NCBI GenBank assembly: GCA_963706905.1
Contig: CAVPNY010000009.1
Span: forward strand, 434,001-498,000
Source of the DNA: CAVPNY01 sp963706905
Lineage (GTDB): Bacteria > Chloroflexota > Anaerolineae > Anaerolineales > UBA4823
Direction: 5' to 3'
Length of the DNA stretch: 64,000 nucleotides
Positions 17,488-27,465 of this stretch are shown in pieces. The notes under the pieces are model-generated. The model did not search any database and was not told where the DNA came from. It saw only the letters and a list, made by a program, of their open reading frames with translations. Position 1 is the first letter of the stretch. Every line of letters starts with the position of its first letter. The translations under genes and the position numbers were made by a program.

Positions 17488-17925
17488 GTGAACCACAAAC
17501 ACCAAATAACGCGCGCCGCTGAGCTAGAATGCCTGGCATCCTTGCGAGATTTTGTTGACACCCAATGCAAAGACCTCCCAGGCGTGGACGAGCAGACGCT
17601 GTATGATCTAAAGCTGGCGGTGGATGAGGCCTGCACCAATATCATCATTCACGGATACTCAGGGATGAACCCGGGTTCGATCATATTGAGCGTTGAGATC
17701 GATCCAAGAAATATAATCCTGACGATTACTGATTTTGGCCATCCTTTCGAACCCAGCGAGGCTGCTATTCCAGATGTCCAGGCCGGGCTGGATGGGCGGC
17801 CGATGGGTGGTTTCGGATTGTTCTTTATTTATCAAAGCATGGACCTGGTGGAATACGAAACCAATGAAGACGGAAATTGCCTGAGGTTGACGAAACGCAT
17901 CCAAAACCAGGAACAAACTTATTAG
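17488..17925 (+). CDS. RsbW/SpoIIAB-like serine kinase (anti-sigma factor type HATPase)
   Basis: The 145-aa protein starts at GTG and has the HATPase_c_2 motifs: N-box LAVDEACTNIIIHGY, G1-like TITDFGHPFEP and the glycine-rich GGFGLFFIYQSMD. In partner switching such kinases bind a sigma factor or another target and phosphorylate an STAS antagonist. The STAS gene follows after 6 bp and a PP2C phosphatase gene after that, which supports the role. No sigma factor gene is in the island, so the kinase target is not obvious. Confidence 0.9.
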   Translation: MNHKHQITRAAELECLASLRDFVDTQCKDLPGVDEQTLYDLKLAVDEACTNIIIHGYSGMNPGSIILSVEIDPRNIILTITDFGHPFEPSEAAIPDVQAGLDGRPMGGFGLFFIYQSMDLVEYETNEDGNCLRLTKRIQNQEQTY

Positions 17926-17931
17926 AGAAAA

Positions 17932-18312
17932 ATGAAAATGCAGATCACTGATAGGCTTGAGAACCAGACGAGGATTGTAGCAATTGCCGGAAATGTAGAT
18001 GCCCTGACTGCAGGAGAGGTAACACAGTACCTGAACGGGCGGATAAATGCTGAAACGAAGCAGATCATCCTTGATCTCAGTCAGGTTGATTTTATGAGCA
18101 GCGCCGGGCTGCGTATGATCTTGACAGCACTGAAGGCGAGCCGACAGCTAGGCGGCGATCTGTACCTGGCAAGGGCCCAACCCAGTGTAGAGAAGATGCT
18201 CAAGGTGTCTGGTTTTACCAGTATCTTAAAAACCTTCCCAACGGTTGAGGCCGCAGTGGTCGAATTCAGCAACCAGGATCATGGTGGACCCCAGTCCATT
18301 GAAAGCAATTGA
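17932..18312 (+). CDS. STAS-domain anti-anti-sigma factor (RsbV/SpoIIAA-like)
   Basis: The 126-aa protein is one STAS domain, with the conserved phosphorylation loop QIILDLSQVDFMSSAGLRMIL; the Ser-Ser-Ala-Gly contains the site a partner kinase would modify. A further strand/helix (QLGGDLYLARAQPSVEKML) follows. It sits between the RsbW-like kinase and the RsbU-like phosphatase, as expected for a kinase-antagonist-phosphatase switch. The C-terminal tail of about 15 residues (NQDHGGPQSIESN) is longer than usual. Confidence 0.92.
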   Translation: MKMQITDRLENQTRIVAIAGNVDALTAGEVTQYLNGRINAETKQIILDLSQVDFMSSAGLRMILTALKASRQLGGDLYLARAQPSVEKMLKVSGFTSILKTFPTVEAAVVEFSNQDHGGPQSIESN

Positions 18313-18314
18313 CC

Positions 18315-18485
18315 GTGCAACCAAAATTCAACCAGCCAGTGGGTACTTTCGGCACTCAATTGATCCCCTTTGTAAGCAAACAAGGTAGCAAAGCAACAGC
18401 AGAGCAGGTAGCCTGCCTCAATCGCCTGTTGGTAAAAGCCGCTCGCACTACGTGGGCCACGCAAAATTATCTTTTAGATAAATAA
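18315..18485 (+). CDS. possible 56-aa small protein in the partner-switching operon
   Basis: A GTG at 18315 opens an uninterrupted frame of 57 codons (VQPKFNQPVGTFGTQLIP through RTTWATQNYLLDK). It starts 2 bp after the STAS stop and ends 8 bp before the phosphatase ATG. The fit exactly fills an otherwise non-coding gap and the composition is protein-like. There is no clear ribosome binding site and I know no homologue. It could also be a remnant of a displaced reading frame. Confidence 0.4.
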   Translation: MQPKFNQPVGTFGTQLIPFVSKQGSKATAEQVACLNRLLVKAARTTWATQNYLLDK

Positions 18486-18493
18486 GGATAAGC

Positions 18494-19411
18494 ATGGATC
18501 TGCCAACGAAACTCAGCCCCGAAAAAGCCCAACGATCTCGAGAAGCCATGGAGCGCGAATTGGAAATTGCTCGCCGTATCCAGGCCGGCTTCCTGCCTGA
18601 TAACCTGCCACAACCAGATGGGTGGGAGATCGCAAGTCGCTTTGAAGCTGCCCGAGAAGTTGCTGGTGACTTTTATGATGCTTTCTCTCTGGCAGGCGGT
18701 AAGCGAATTGGCCTAGTAGTCGGCGACGTGTGTGACAAGGGCGTGGGAGCAGCCCTGTTTATGTCCCTGTTTCGCAGCCTGATACGGGCTTTCGCGGACC
18801 AGCATTATTCGCTCGGGTGGATGGATCTGCTCACCAGCGATGCACCGGGCAGCAATACACCGGGTCCTCTCCGCTCCAGCTCGGTAAGCCGCCGGCGCGA
18901 GCTGCTCACCCCTGGCACCACAGCCTTGAAGAAGGCAGTTGTCCTGACCAATGATTACATCGCTAACAATCACGGACAGACCAGCATGTTTGCAACCCTG
19001 TTTTTTGGCGTGCTCGACCCGTCAACCGGTACCCTGACCTACATCAACGGAGGGCACGAGCCCCCCATGCTGATTGGGCCGACGGGGATCAAAGCTCGGC
19101 TAGCCCCAACCGGGCCTGCCGTGGGAATTTTCCCGGGAATGGAGTTCGGGATCGAGCAAGTGAACCTGGAATTCGGCGACACCCTGCTGGCTTTTACCGA
19201 CGGCGTGCTGGACGCCCGCAATAAGGCGGAGCAATTCTTCGGCGAGTTAAAGCTGGAGCGCCTGTTGCAGCCGCCAATCGCTTCTGCAGAATCAATTTTA
19301 GAAACCATCCTGGTAGCCCTCCACGATCACATGACCGGTGTAGAGCAGTTTGACGACATCACACTGCTGGCTCTACGACGGTATGCACAACCCGGCGGGG
19401 ATAACCAGTAA
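18494..19411 (+). CDS. RsbU-like PP2C (SpoIIE-type) phosphatase
   Basis: The 305-aa protein has an N-terminal coiled segment (REAMERELEIARRIQAGFLP) and a PP2C/SpoIIE catalytic domain: AREVAGDFYDAF (metal-binding Asp), VVGDVCDKGVGAALFM, GTLTYINGGHEPP and LLAFTDGVLDARN, ending EQFDDITLLALR. These residues bind Mn/Mg and dephosphorylate the STAS antagonist. No separate sensor domain is visible, so its input may come from the neighbouring proteins. ATG follows AAGGAT. It completes a kinase-antagonist-phosphatase set. Confidence 0.92.
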   Translation: MDLPTKLSPEKAQRSREAMERELEIARRIQAGFLPDNLPQPDGWEIASRFEAAREVAGDFYDAFSLAGGKRIGLVVGDVCDKGVGAALFMSLFRSLIRAFADQHYSLGWMDLLTSDAPGSNTPGPLRSSSVSRRRELLTPGTTALKKAVVLTNDYIANNHGQTSMFATLFFGVLDPSTGTLTYINGGHEPPMLIGPTGIKARLAPTGPAVGIFPGMEFGIEQVNLEFGDTLLAFTDGVLDARNKAEQFFGELKLERLLQPPIASAESILETILVALHDHMTGVEQFDDITLLALRRYAQPGGDNQ

Positions 19412-19455
19412 TCTCTCTTTGCGGTATTGTTGGGTTAACCATCAGGAGGAGATCG

Positions 19456-22400
19456 ATGACCAAGCATAATATTTTACAGATTGTGAGCCCCCACCTGCGC
19501 CTGGTGCTGATCCTGGCGCTGTTGACCGGCATGTCTCTATCTGTCTGGCAAGTGCAGGCGGGGAAAGCCGCGACGGATATCCTGGTTACTACCTTTGTAG
19601 ACAAAATTAGCGCGGACGGATTGTGCAGTTTACGCGAAGCAATCTCCGCTGCCAATAAGGACAGGGCGTTGAGCAGCACCCCTGGGGAATGTCCGGCAGG
19701 CAGTGGTGCCGATACGATCAGCTTACCAACCGGTACCTACACATTGACCCGCACCGATAGTGGCAAGGATGATTCCTGTTCCACCGGTGACCTGGACATT
19801 AGCGGCGATCTGACGATCAACGCTGCCGGGCGCGTGTCAATCAACACCGCCACTGGTTTCAAAGACCGCGTCTTCCACGTGCTCAGCGGCAATGTGACAT
19901 TTAACGGCCTGATCATCTCGGGTGGAAATCCCAGCGGGGACGGCGGCGGGATCCTAAACAAGGCCACCCTGACCCTGGTTCAGAGCACCCTATCGGGGAA
20001 CAAGGCAGGCAGCCGAGGCGGCGGGATCTATAACAGTAGCAGTCTGACTCTGGCCAATACCACTCTCAGTGGAAACTCTAGTAAAACCAACGGGGGCGGG
20101 CTTTTCAATTATGCCGGCACGGCAAACCTGAACAATGCCACGATTTCAGCCAACACCGCTGACAGTGATGCCAACGGCAGCGGCAACGGCGGCGGCGTGT
20201 TCCGTAGCGGCGGAACGGTCAATTTCAAGAACACGATCCTGGCTGGAAACCTGGATAAGAGCGCTTCAGGTAAACACCCCGATTGTTCCGGCAACCTGAC
20301 TTCACAAGGCTACAACCTGATCCAGGACCAAACTGGCTGCACGATCAGCGGGACGACAACCGGCAACTTGAGCGGAGTCGATCCCCAATTGGGCGTGTTG
20401 GCTGATAACGGTGGCAACACAAACACACATGCCCTGGCTGATAGTAGCCAGGCAGTCGAGGCTGGCAACCCGGCTGCGCCGGGCAGCGGCGGTGATGCCT
20501 GCCTGGCAACCGACCAACGCGGGGTCGCACGCCCGCAACGCTCCGTCTGCGACATGGGTGCTTTCGAGCTGGAAGGTCCAGGCGATCCAGCCCAAACCGG
20601 TCCAATCTACACCGTAAACACGGATCTAGATGTAGATGACGGTGTATGCAGCCTGGCGCACTGCTCGCTGCGGGAAGCCATTCTGGCTGCAAATGCCCGA
20701 CCAAATGACGCATCACCGGACTCGATCGTCTTCAGCTTGCCCGGCAACGGGCCATTCACCCTGGCGCTGGCCTCGGCACTGCCAGAGATCAGCGATCCCC
20801 TGGCGCTAGACGGCAGCATCCAGGCAAGCGGCCCGATCAGCCTGAATGGCAGCTCGGCTGGGACAAGCGCTAACGGTCTGGCGATCAGCGGGGGAGGCAG
20901 CACGGTCAATGGTTTCACGATCCATAACTTCAGCGGGAACGGAGTTAGCCTGCTGACAAATGGCAGTAACCTGATCACCAATAATACACTCAGCCTGAAC
21001 GGCGGCGCTGGCGTGGCAGTGCTCTCCGGAAGCGGTAACACAATTTCGAATAACATCGATCAGCGGCAACGGCGGCCTGGGCATTGACCTGGGCGAGACC
21101 GGACCGCAGGCGAACGACGCTGATGAAAGCGACGCAGGTGCCAACGACCTGCAAAACTACCCCGTCCTGCTGCAAGCAACTCCCAACAATGGGACGATCA
21201 ATCTCATTGGGCGGCTTAATAGCGCCCCAAACATGACCTACAACCTGGAATTCTTCGCCAACCCGACCTGTGACATCTCTAACTTCGGCGAAGGCCAGAC
21301 TTACCTGGGCAATCTATCTGTTTCCACCGACGCCAGCGGTAACGTGGTTGACGGCAACGGAAATATCACTTTCCTGGCCTCCTTCCAGGCGGCCGTGACG
21401 GAAGGAGAGTTTGTCGTCGCTACTGCTACCGACCCAGCCGGGAGCACTTCAGAATTCTCGCAATGCGTCTCGGTAGGGCCGAACAATAACTCCTGGGTGA
21501 ACGCATCGCGCCTGACTCTGGTCGAGACATTGAATGAAGAAGCGGTTGACCGCTATATTGATAAATCCGGCCAATCGCGCTGGTTTAAGTTTAAGGTCAC
21601 CCCGGGCAGCAGGGTGGTTGTCACTTTGACCAATCTGCCTGCAAACTACGACCTGACCCTGTACAAAGATATCGCTCAAGCCTTCAATAGCTTGAATTCT
21701 CCACAAGATCTGGCGCGGCTGGGGGCTGAATTCGCCCCAAACTCTTTCGCCCCAGACTCGTTTGCCCCTGACTCGTTTGCAGCGGATGCTTTCAGTCCGG
21801 ATTCGTTCGCACCTGATTCCTTTGCACCTGATTCCTTTGCACCGGACTCGTTCGCACCGGACTCCTTTGCTCCGGATTCGTTCGCACCGGATTCTTTTGC
21901 ACCGGACTCCTTTGCACCGGACTCCTTTGCACCAGATTCCTTTGCGCCAGATTCTTTCGCACCCGATTCCTTTGCGCCAGATTCCTTCGCACCGGATTCA
22001 TTCGCACCCGAGTCGTTCAACAGCGCCCAGACCCGCAGTTTGATCGCTGTATCTGCTTTTGAAGGCACCGCGGGAGAAGGCATCCGGGTCAACACCTGGG
22101 AAAATACCGGCGAGTTTTACGTCCGAGTACGCGGACGCAATGGAGTCTTCAACTTGCAGACGCCATTCCACCTGGAAGTGATGCAACTAACCGGGGTGTG
22201 TGCCCAGGTTGATCTTTCCTTGCCGCCAAATAGCCTGCCGGGAACCGCGGGCAACTTTAAAACGATCATCCTGGTAAACCAGGCACGCATGGAAGGAACA
22301 CCAGACGAAAAAGCGGCTATGCTGGACAAATTAAACGACCTTGCGGCTCGTTCTGAGGTAGCCGGTGTAGTGGTAGATGTCAGTGCTGACAACCGGGTCA

Positions 22401-25400
22401 GCGCAGCCAACGCTCAGGCAGACATCTACCCGTCCTGCCCATTCGCAGTGAACCTGGCTGCATATGCCATCAAGAATATCGTGGATGCCTACAAGGCGGC
22501 TAACCCACTGGAATACGTGGTGATCGTGGGCAACGACCATGCGATCCCCTTCTTCCGCCACCCGGATCAGGCTATGCTGGCCAACGAGAAGAACTTTGTC
22601 CCGCCAGTGCGCGATAGCACTACCTCGCAGGCCAGCCTGAAGCTGGGCTACGTGCTCAGCCAAGATGACTATGGTGCCGGCTTCAGCGTCTCGGTGAAGG
22701 ATGATTTCTTTCCCATCCCCAACCTGGCCGTCGGTCGATTAGTGGAGACACCTGGCGATGTGTCCACAATGCTCGATGCTTACCTGGCAACGGCCAACGG
22801 CGTACTGCCGACCCCGGCTTCAGCCCTGGTAACTGGTTACGACTTCCTGGAAGATGCGGCACGCAGTGTAGAGATCGAACTGGAAGCCGGCCTGGGGACT
22901 GCTGCCGACACACTGATCGCACCGCGCGACCAGTCTCCTGCCGATCCGCTGGCCTGGAGCGCAGACGACCTGAAAACAGCCTTACTGGGCAGCCGACATG
23001 ACCTGATCTTCCTGGCTGGCCATTTCAGTTCCAGCAGCGCCTTAGCGGCCGATTACCGCACGCGGCTGCTCTCCAGCGAGGTGCTTGCTTCGAGCACAGA
23101 CTTGACCAACTCCTTGATCTTCAGTCCAGGCTGTCACGCTGGCTACAATATTGTCAATAGCCATGGAATAACCGGTGTTACCGCAGAGCCTGACTGGGCG
23201 CAAACTTACGCTCAAAAAGGCGCTACATTGATTGCTGGCACCGGCTACCAGTACGGAGACACCGATTTCATTGAATACAGTGAACGACTGTATCTGGAGT
23301 TCAGCCAGCAGTTGCGCACCGGCAACGGGCCAGTCGCTATTGGCAAGGCTCTGGTAGCCGCCAAACAGGCTTACCTGGCAAACACACCTCAGCTGCGCGG
23401 CATCCATGAGAAAGCCTTACTGGAAGCCACCCTGTTCGGGCTGCCGATGCTCTCTATCGATATGCCTGGCCAGCGCCTGAACCCACCAGTGGAGACATCG
23501 GTGGTCGGATCAACCGGCAGCTATGCACTTGATCCAGGAGCGACCCTGGGCCTACGCTACGCCGATATATCCTTCCAGCCAGGATCGACGCTACAAACGG
23601 TGCAACTGACCGATGTCACTACCGCCAGCAATCCTACCCCGATCACCGTTGAAGCGGCGTATCTAACTGGGCCGGATGGAGCTGTGGCTAATCCCAGCGA
23701 ACCAATCTTGCCCCTGGAAGTGGCTAATGTAAGCGTGTCAAACACTGTGCTGCGCGGCGTGGGTTTGCGCAGTGGTAGATACACCGATCTACCCGACTTG
23801 CTGCCCTTACTCGGTGCAGCAACCACCGAACTGCGCGGCGTACACACACCTTTCCTGACCAATATCTTCTACCCGGTGCGCTTCTGGAATCCCAACTACT
23901 TCGATGCGCTGTTTGATCCCAATAACGGTGTGACTCGCCTGGCAATTACGCCTGCCCAGTACAGGTCGCGCAATCCAGGTGACACGTACGGTACCATGCG
24001 GCGCTTTGATGATCTGGATTTCCGCCTGTTCTACAGCGCAAACACAACGACCTATGGAGGCGGAAGCATCCCAGGCCTGGCTGGTGCACCGTCAATCACC
24101 CGGGTGACTGCTCCGCCTGAAAATGGCAGCGTGCATTTCAGCATCCAGGTTGTCGGCAATCCGGCGGCGGGCATTCAGGAAGTCTGGGTAACCTATACAG
24201 GCGTTTCAGGCGCCTTTTACGGGCAGTGGCAGTCGTTGGATCTGGCCCAAAATCCAAACGATTCCACCATCTGGGAAGGCACACTCCCGCTGGGCAGCAT
24301 GAACGCCGCGGATGTGCGCTACATGGTCCAGGCAGTGAATGGCGTGGGACTGGTAACCCAAGTCACAAACCTGGGCGCATACTATATCCCAGGCGTGGAC
24401 AGCCAACCAACCCTGCCAACCGAGCTTACTCTCACAGCCACCAGCCCATCGGGAGCATATGGGACCAAAGCTTCTTTCAGCGCGGTGCTGACCAGCAATG
24501 GCACCCCGCTGGCAAACCAGACTGTCAACTTCGGTCTGGGCCCGCAGAACCGCCGGGCGATCACTGACAACACCGGTCGGGCAACCGTGGAAATGACCCT
24601 GCTGGGATACCCTGGAACCAACCAGGTGCGCAGCTCCTTTGCAGGGACAGCCGAGTATATCGTTTCATCTAAAGAAATTGATTTCTTGATCACAAAGCAG
24701 GATACATCACTGGTACTTAGCCCAGATACAGTCACCATCCAATACAGCGACGGAGCCGTTACTGAAGCTACTTTAACAGACGCTACCGGTCGCCGCCTGG
24801 GAGACCAGACTGTGTTCGTTGTCGTACGCGGGACGAATGGGACTTATGTTAACCCGATCATCACCGACTATGCCGGGCGGGCAACCCTGGTCACGGTGCC
24901 ACTCTCTTTGGGGACCTACACACTAGACGCCTACTTCAGCGGGACGATCCCACTGCCCAGCCAGACGCTTGTGCTGGAGGACGAGCGCTATAATCCGTCT
25001 TCTGACAGCGGAACATTGAACCTGCAGGCTGAAGATGCCACTGTGGCGTATACCGGCCCGACACAATCCTCCCCCGGGGCGCCGTTGACCCTTTCAGCGC
25101 TGGTGACACAGGCCGCGGATGGCTCGCTGGGCGACATCAGCCTGGCTCAGGTACGTTTTGACGTGCGCGACAGCGGAGGGGAGATCATCGCCACTCAAAC
25201 CGGCCAGGTGACAACGGATGGCAGCGTAACGGCGACTTTCACGGATGGGCTACCAGCCGGTATGTACCAGGTGGAAGTTACCGTAGTCGGCGGGTATTTC
25301 AGCTCGCTTACGGTCAGCAATTCCCTGCAGGTGGTTTCATCGCCAGTCTGCTCCCTGGCAGTGGCCAGCCCGGATATCGCCTGGCCACCAGACCACAAGT

Positions 25401-25724
25401 GGGTAGCGATCAGCGTGACAGGCGTGACAGATTCTAGACGGCGATATGCTGACGATCTCCATCGACAGCATCTTCCAGGATGAGCCGGTTGGAAAAGGCG
25501 TGCACAGCCCGGATGGCCGGGGAATTGGCACAAGCATTGCGGAAGTGCGCGCTGAGCGTGACAGTAAAGGGGATGGTCGGGTCTATCATATCTACTTCAC
25601 TGCGACCGACCCATACGGCGGTGCCTGCAGCGGCGAGGTGCTGGTAGGCGTGCCGCATGACCAGGGCGGCTTGATCGAACCGATCGACGGCGGACCACTG
25701 TACGATTCGACAATCCGCCAATAG
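19456..25724 (+). CDS. giant secreted surface protein: CSLREA/beta-helix, FAPDS repeats, C25/caspase-like domain, Ig-like domains (two frameshifts)
   Basis: A strong AGGAGG site precedes the ATG; the first about 37 residues are a signal peptide. Two CSLREA segments (ADGLCSLREAIS, DDGVCSLAHCSLREAIL) frame a right-handed beta-helix with GGGI(Y/L)N turns. A shift near 21055-21060 leads to a second frame. It continues the beta-helix, then a PPC-like segment, 19 FAPDS-type pentapeptides (21731-22015), and a gingipain/caspase-like alpha/beta domain with His in FLAGHFSSS (codon 23021) and Cys in FSPGCHAGYN (codon 23132). Ig-like repeats follow (TLTATSPSGAYGTKASFSAV). A second shift near 25433 opens the true C-terminus (DGDMLTISIDSIFQDEP to DPYGGACSGEVLVGVPH). 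The restored protein is about 2090 aa. Confidence 0.8.
21731..22015 (+). repeat. 19 tandem 15-bp repeats coding for FAPDS pentapeptides
   Basis: The units run FAPNS, FAPDS, FAPDS, FAADA, FSPDS, thirteen FAPDS and FAPES. The DNA differs at many synonymous positions (TTC/TTT, GCA/GCC/GCG/GCT, CCG/CCT/CCA, GAC/GAT, TCG/TCC/TCT). The repeat is therefore maintained at protein level, not as a young DNA slippage tract. Confidence 0.95.
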
Positions 25725-25748
25725 GGATTTCGACACTCCGATCGCGAG

Positions 25749-25776
25749 GGCTTCCTTGCCAATAGGCAAGGAAGCC
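25749..25776 (+). terminator. perfect 12-bp hairpin after the giant surface-protein gene
   Basis: GGCTTCCTTGCC (25749-25760) and GGCAAGGAAGCC (25765-25776) pair perfectly across a 4-base AATA loop. It lies 25 bp past the stop and 30 bp before the next gene. There is no U-run, so it may attenuate or protect mRNA instead of ending it fully. Confidence 0.5.
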
Positions 25777-25807
25777 GCATGATGGTATCAATTAACGAGT
25801 AAACGAT

Positions 25808-26557
25808 ATGGAACAATCACTTGCAGAAAAGATTACCCGATTAAAATCAGTCAGCCTGTTTATAGAATCACCAGAAGCAGCATTGATAGAGGCCGCTGAT
25901 CTGTTGGAAGAAATTCATTTTCAGCCCGAAGAAACAGTCTTCAAAAAAGGTGATCCAGGTAACTCGATGTACATCATCGTTGAGGGCAAAGTAAAAGTAC
26001 ACGATGGTGACATGATCCTCAATTACCTGGGCACACCAGATTTCTTTGGGGAGATGGCTGCCCTGGACCCGGAACCGCGCAGCGCTTCTGTGACAGCCGT
26101 CGAAGCCGCACGGCTTTTCCGGATCGAACAGGCAGCCTTTTACGACCTGATGCAGCGGCAGCCAGACGTGGGGCGCGGCGTGATCCATATCCTTTGCCAG
26201 CGACTACGGGCGCGCATGCAGGATATGAAAGAAGACTTTGAATATATGCAGCAGTTTGCTAAAGTCACTTCCGCTGCAGTCGCTGTTGAAGCTGGGATGT
26301 ATAAACCAGAAAGTCTAAATGAGGTAGCCGCTCGCGGCGATGAACTGGGTCAGTTAGCGCGCGTCTTCCAGCGCATGCAGCGCGAGGTTGACCGGCGTGA
26401 GCGGCGTTTGAAGCAGGAAGTAGCCGAGCTGCGCATTGAAATCGACGAGATCAAAAAAGATCGCCAGGTTGCTGAGATTACCGAGACAGAATATTTCCAG
26501 AACCTGCGTCAAAAAGCCAGCCGGCTACGCGCCGGGCGTTCGGATCAGGCTGATTAA
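25808..26557 (+). CDS. cyclic-nucleotide-binding protein with HAMP-like coiled coil
   Basis: Residues about 10-140 form a CNB domain: ETVFKKGDPGNSMYIIVEGKVKVHDGD, then a phosphate-binding cassette, FFGEMAALDPEPRSASVTA. Then comes a HAMP-like element (LNEVAARGDELGQLARVFQRMQ) and a long charged coiled coil to the end. There is no DNA-binding domain, so it is not a Crp-type regulator. It probably transmits cAMP/cGMP binding to a partner protein. Another CNB domain closes the transporter encoded two genes downstream, and a cyclase follows that, so the three may form one circuit. Confidence 0.9.
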   Translation: MEQSLAEKITRLKSVSLFIESPEAALIEAADLLEEIHFQPEETVFKKGDPGNSMYIIVEGKVKVHDGDMILNYLGTPDFFGEMAALDPEPRSASVTAVEAARLFRIEQAAFYDLMQRQPDVGRGVIHILCQRLRARMQDMKEDFEYMQQFAKVTSAAVAVEAGMYKPESLNEVAARGDELGQLARVFQRMQREVDRRERRLKQEVAELRIEIDEIKKDRQVAEITETEYFQNLRQKASRLRAGRSDQAD

Positions 26558-26589
26558 GCAGGGAAGATTTAATCCCAGGAGAATAACAG

Positions 26590-27465
26590 GTGCCCCAGAT
26601 CATCTCCATTCACTCCTTCCGCGGTGGAACTGGTAAATCCAATACCGTCGCTAACCTGGCCACCCTGTTGGCTAATAATGGCTACCGGGTAGGGGTGGTC
26701 GATACCGATATCCTTTCACCCGGTATTCATGTGTTGTTCGGGCTGAAAGAAGAGGAAATGAAGTTTTCGCTCAACGATTATCTATGGGGCAATTGTGAAA
26801 TCACTCAGGCGGCGTATGAGGTCAGCGCTCGATTAGGAGAAGCCATCAGTGGGCAGATCTACCTGATTCCATCCAGTATAAAGGCCGGGGAGATCGCTCG
26901 GATCTTGCGTGAAGGGTACGATGTTGGGTTGCTCAACGATGGTTTTCATAACCTGATCCGGAACTTACACCTCGACGTGCTGATGATCGACACTCATCCT
27001 GGATTGAATGAAGAGACACTGCTCGCCATCGCCATCTCGGATGCGCTGGTGATTGTGATGCGACCGGACGCGCAGGACTACCAGGGCACAGGGGTAACTG
27101 TCGAAGTAGCTCGCAAGCTGGAAGTCCCACGGATGGCGCTCATCGTCAACAAAACTCCCCAGGTTTTCGCATCACAGGCTGTTAAAGAGCGAGTTGAAGA
27201 GATCTACGGTTGTGAAGTACTGGCAGTGCTACCCCATTCTGATGAGATGATGACTCTTGCCAGCTCAGGCATCTTTGTTTTGCGCTTTCCGGATCATCCG
27301 ATCACAACCACCCTTCAAGTAGTAGCAAAGGCGCTGTTAAGTCAAAGATACTTAATCTATGTTGATCAAAAAACAGCTATCTACAATTTTCCACATACAA
27401 CCTGGCGAAGGGCAAACGGTATCACTGCTACTTTTGTATTATTTTCTGCTCGGCGGAGCATTTAA
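26590..27465 (+). CDS. MinD/ParA-like ATPase
   Basis: A GTG after AGGAG opens the 291-codon frame. It has a deviant Walker A (FRGGTGKSNTVANLA, about 10-22), GVVDTDILSPG and LMIDTHPGLNEE, typical of MinD-type ATPases that cycle on membranes. The last about 35 codons overlap the next gene by 107 bp in another frame and look unlike the family. A single indel near 27340 would give a stop at the TGA overlapping the next ATG, so the C-terminus is probably wrong. It may localise or gate the co-encoded transporter or the surface protein. Confidence 0.85.
   Translation: MPQIISIHSFRGGTGKSNTVANLATLLANNGYRVGVVDTDILSPGIHVLFGLKEEEMKFSLNDYLWGNCEITQAAYEVSARLGEAISGQIYLIPSSIKAGEIARILREGYDVGLLNDGFHNLIRNLHLDVLMIDTHPGLNEETLLAIAISDALVIVMRPDAQDYQGTGVTVEVARKLEVPRMALIVNKTPQVFASQAVKERVEEIYGCEVLAVLPHSDEMMTLASSGIFVLRFPDHPITTTLQVVAKALLSQRYLIYVDQKTAIYNFPHTTWRRANGITATFVLFSARRSI

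Noticed and set aside
21731..22015. Regular 15-bp repeats as a CRISPR-like or minisatellite array
   Set aside because: No spacers, period far too short, and the frame and amino acids are conserved while the DNA drifts at synonymous sites.
27340..27465. 107-bp overlap of the MinD-like gene with the transporter gene as a true overlap
   Set aside because: The last codons of the ATPase frame are unlike the family; an indel near 27340 giving a stop at the next start is simpler.
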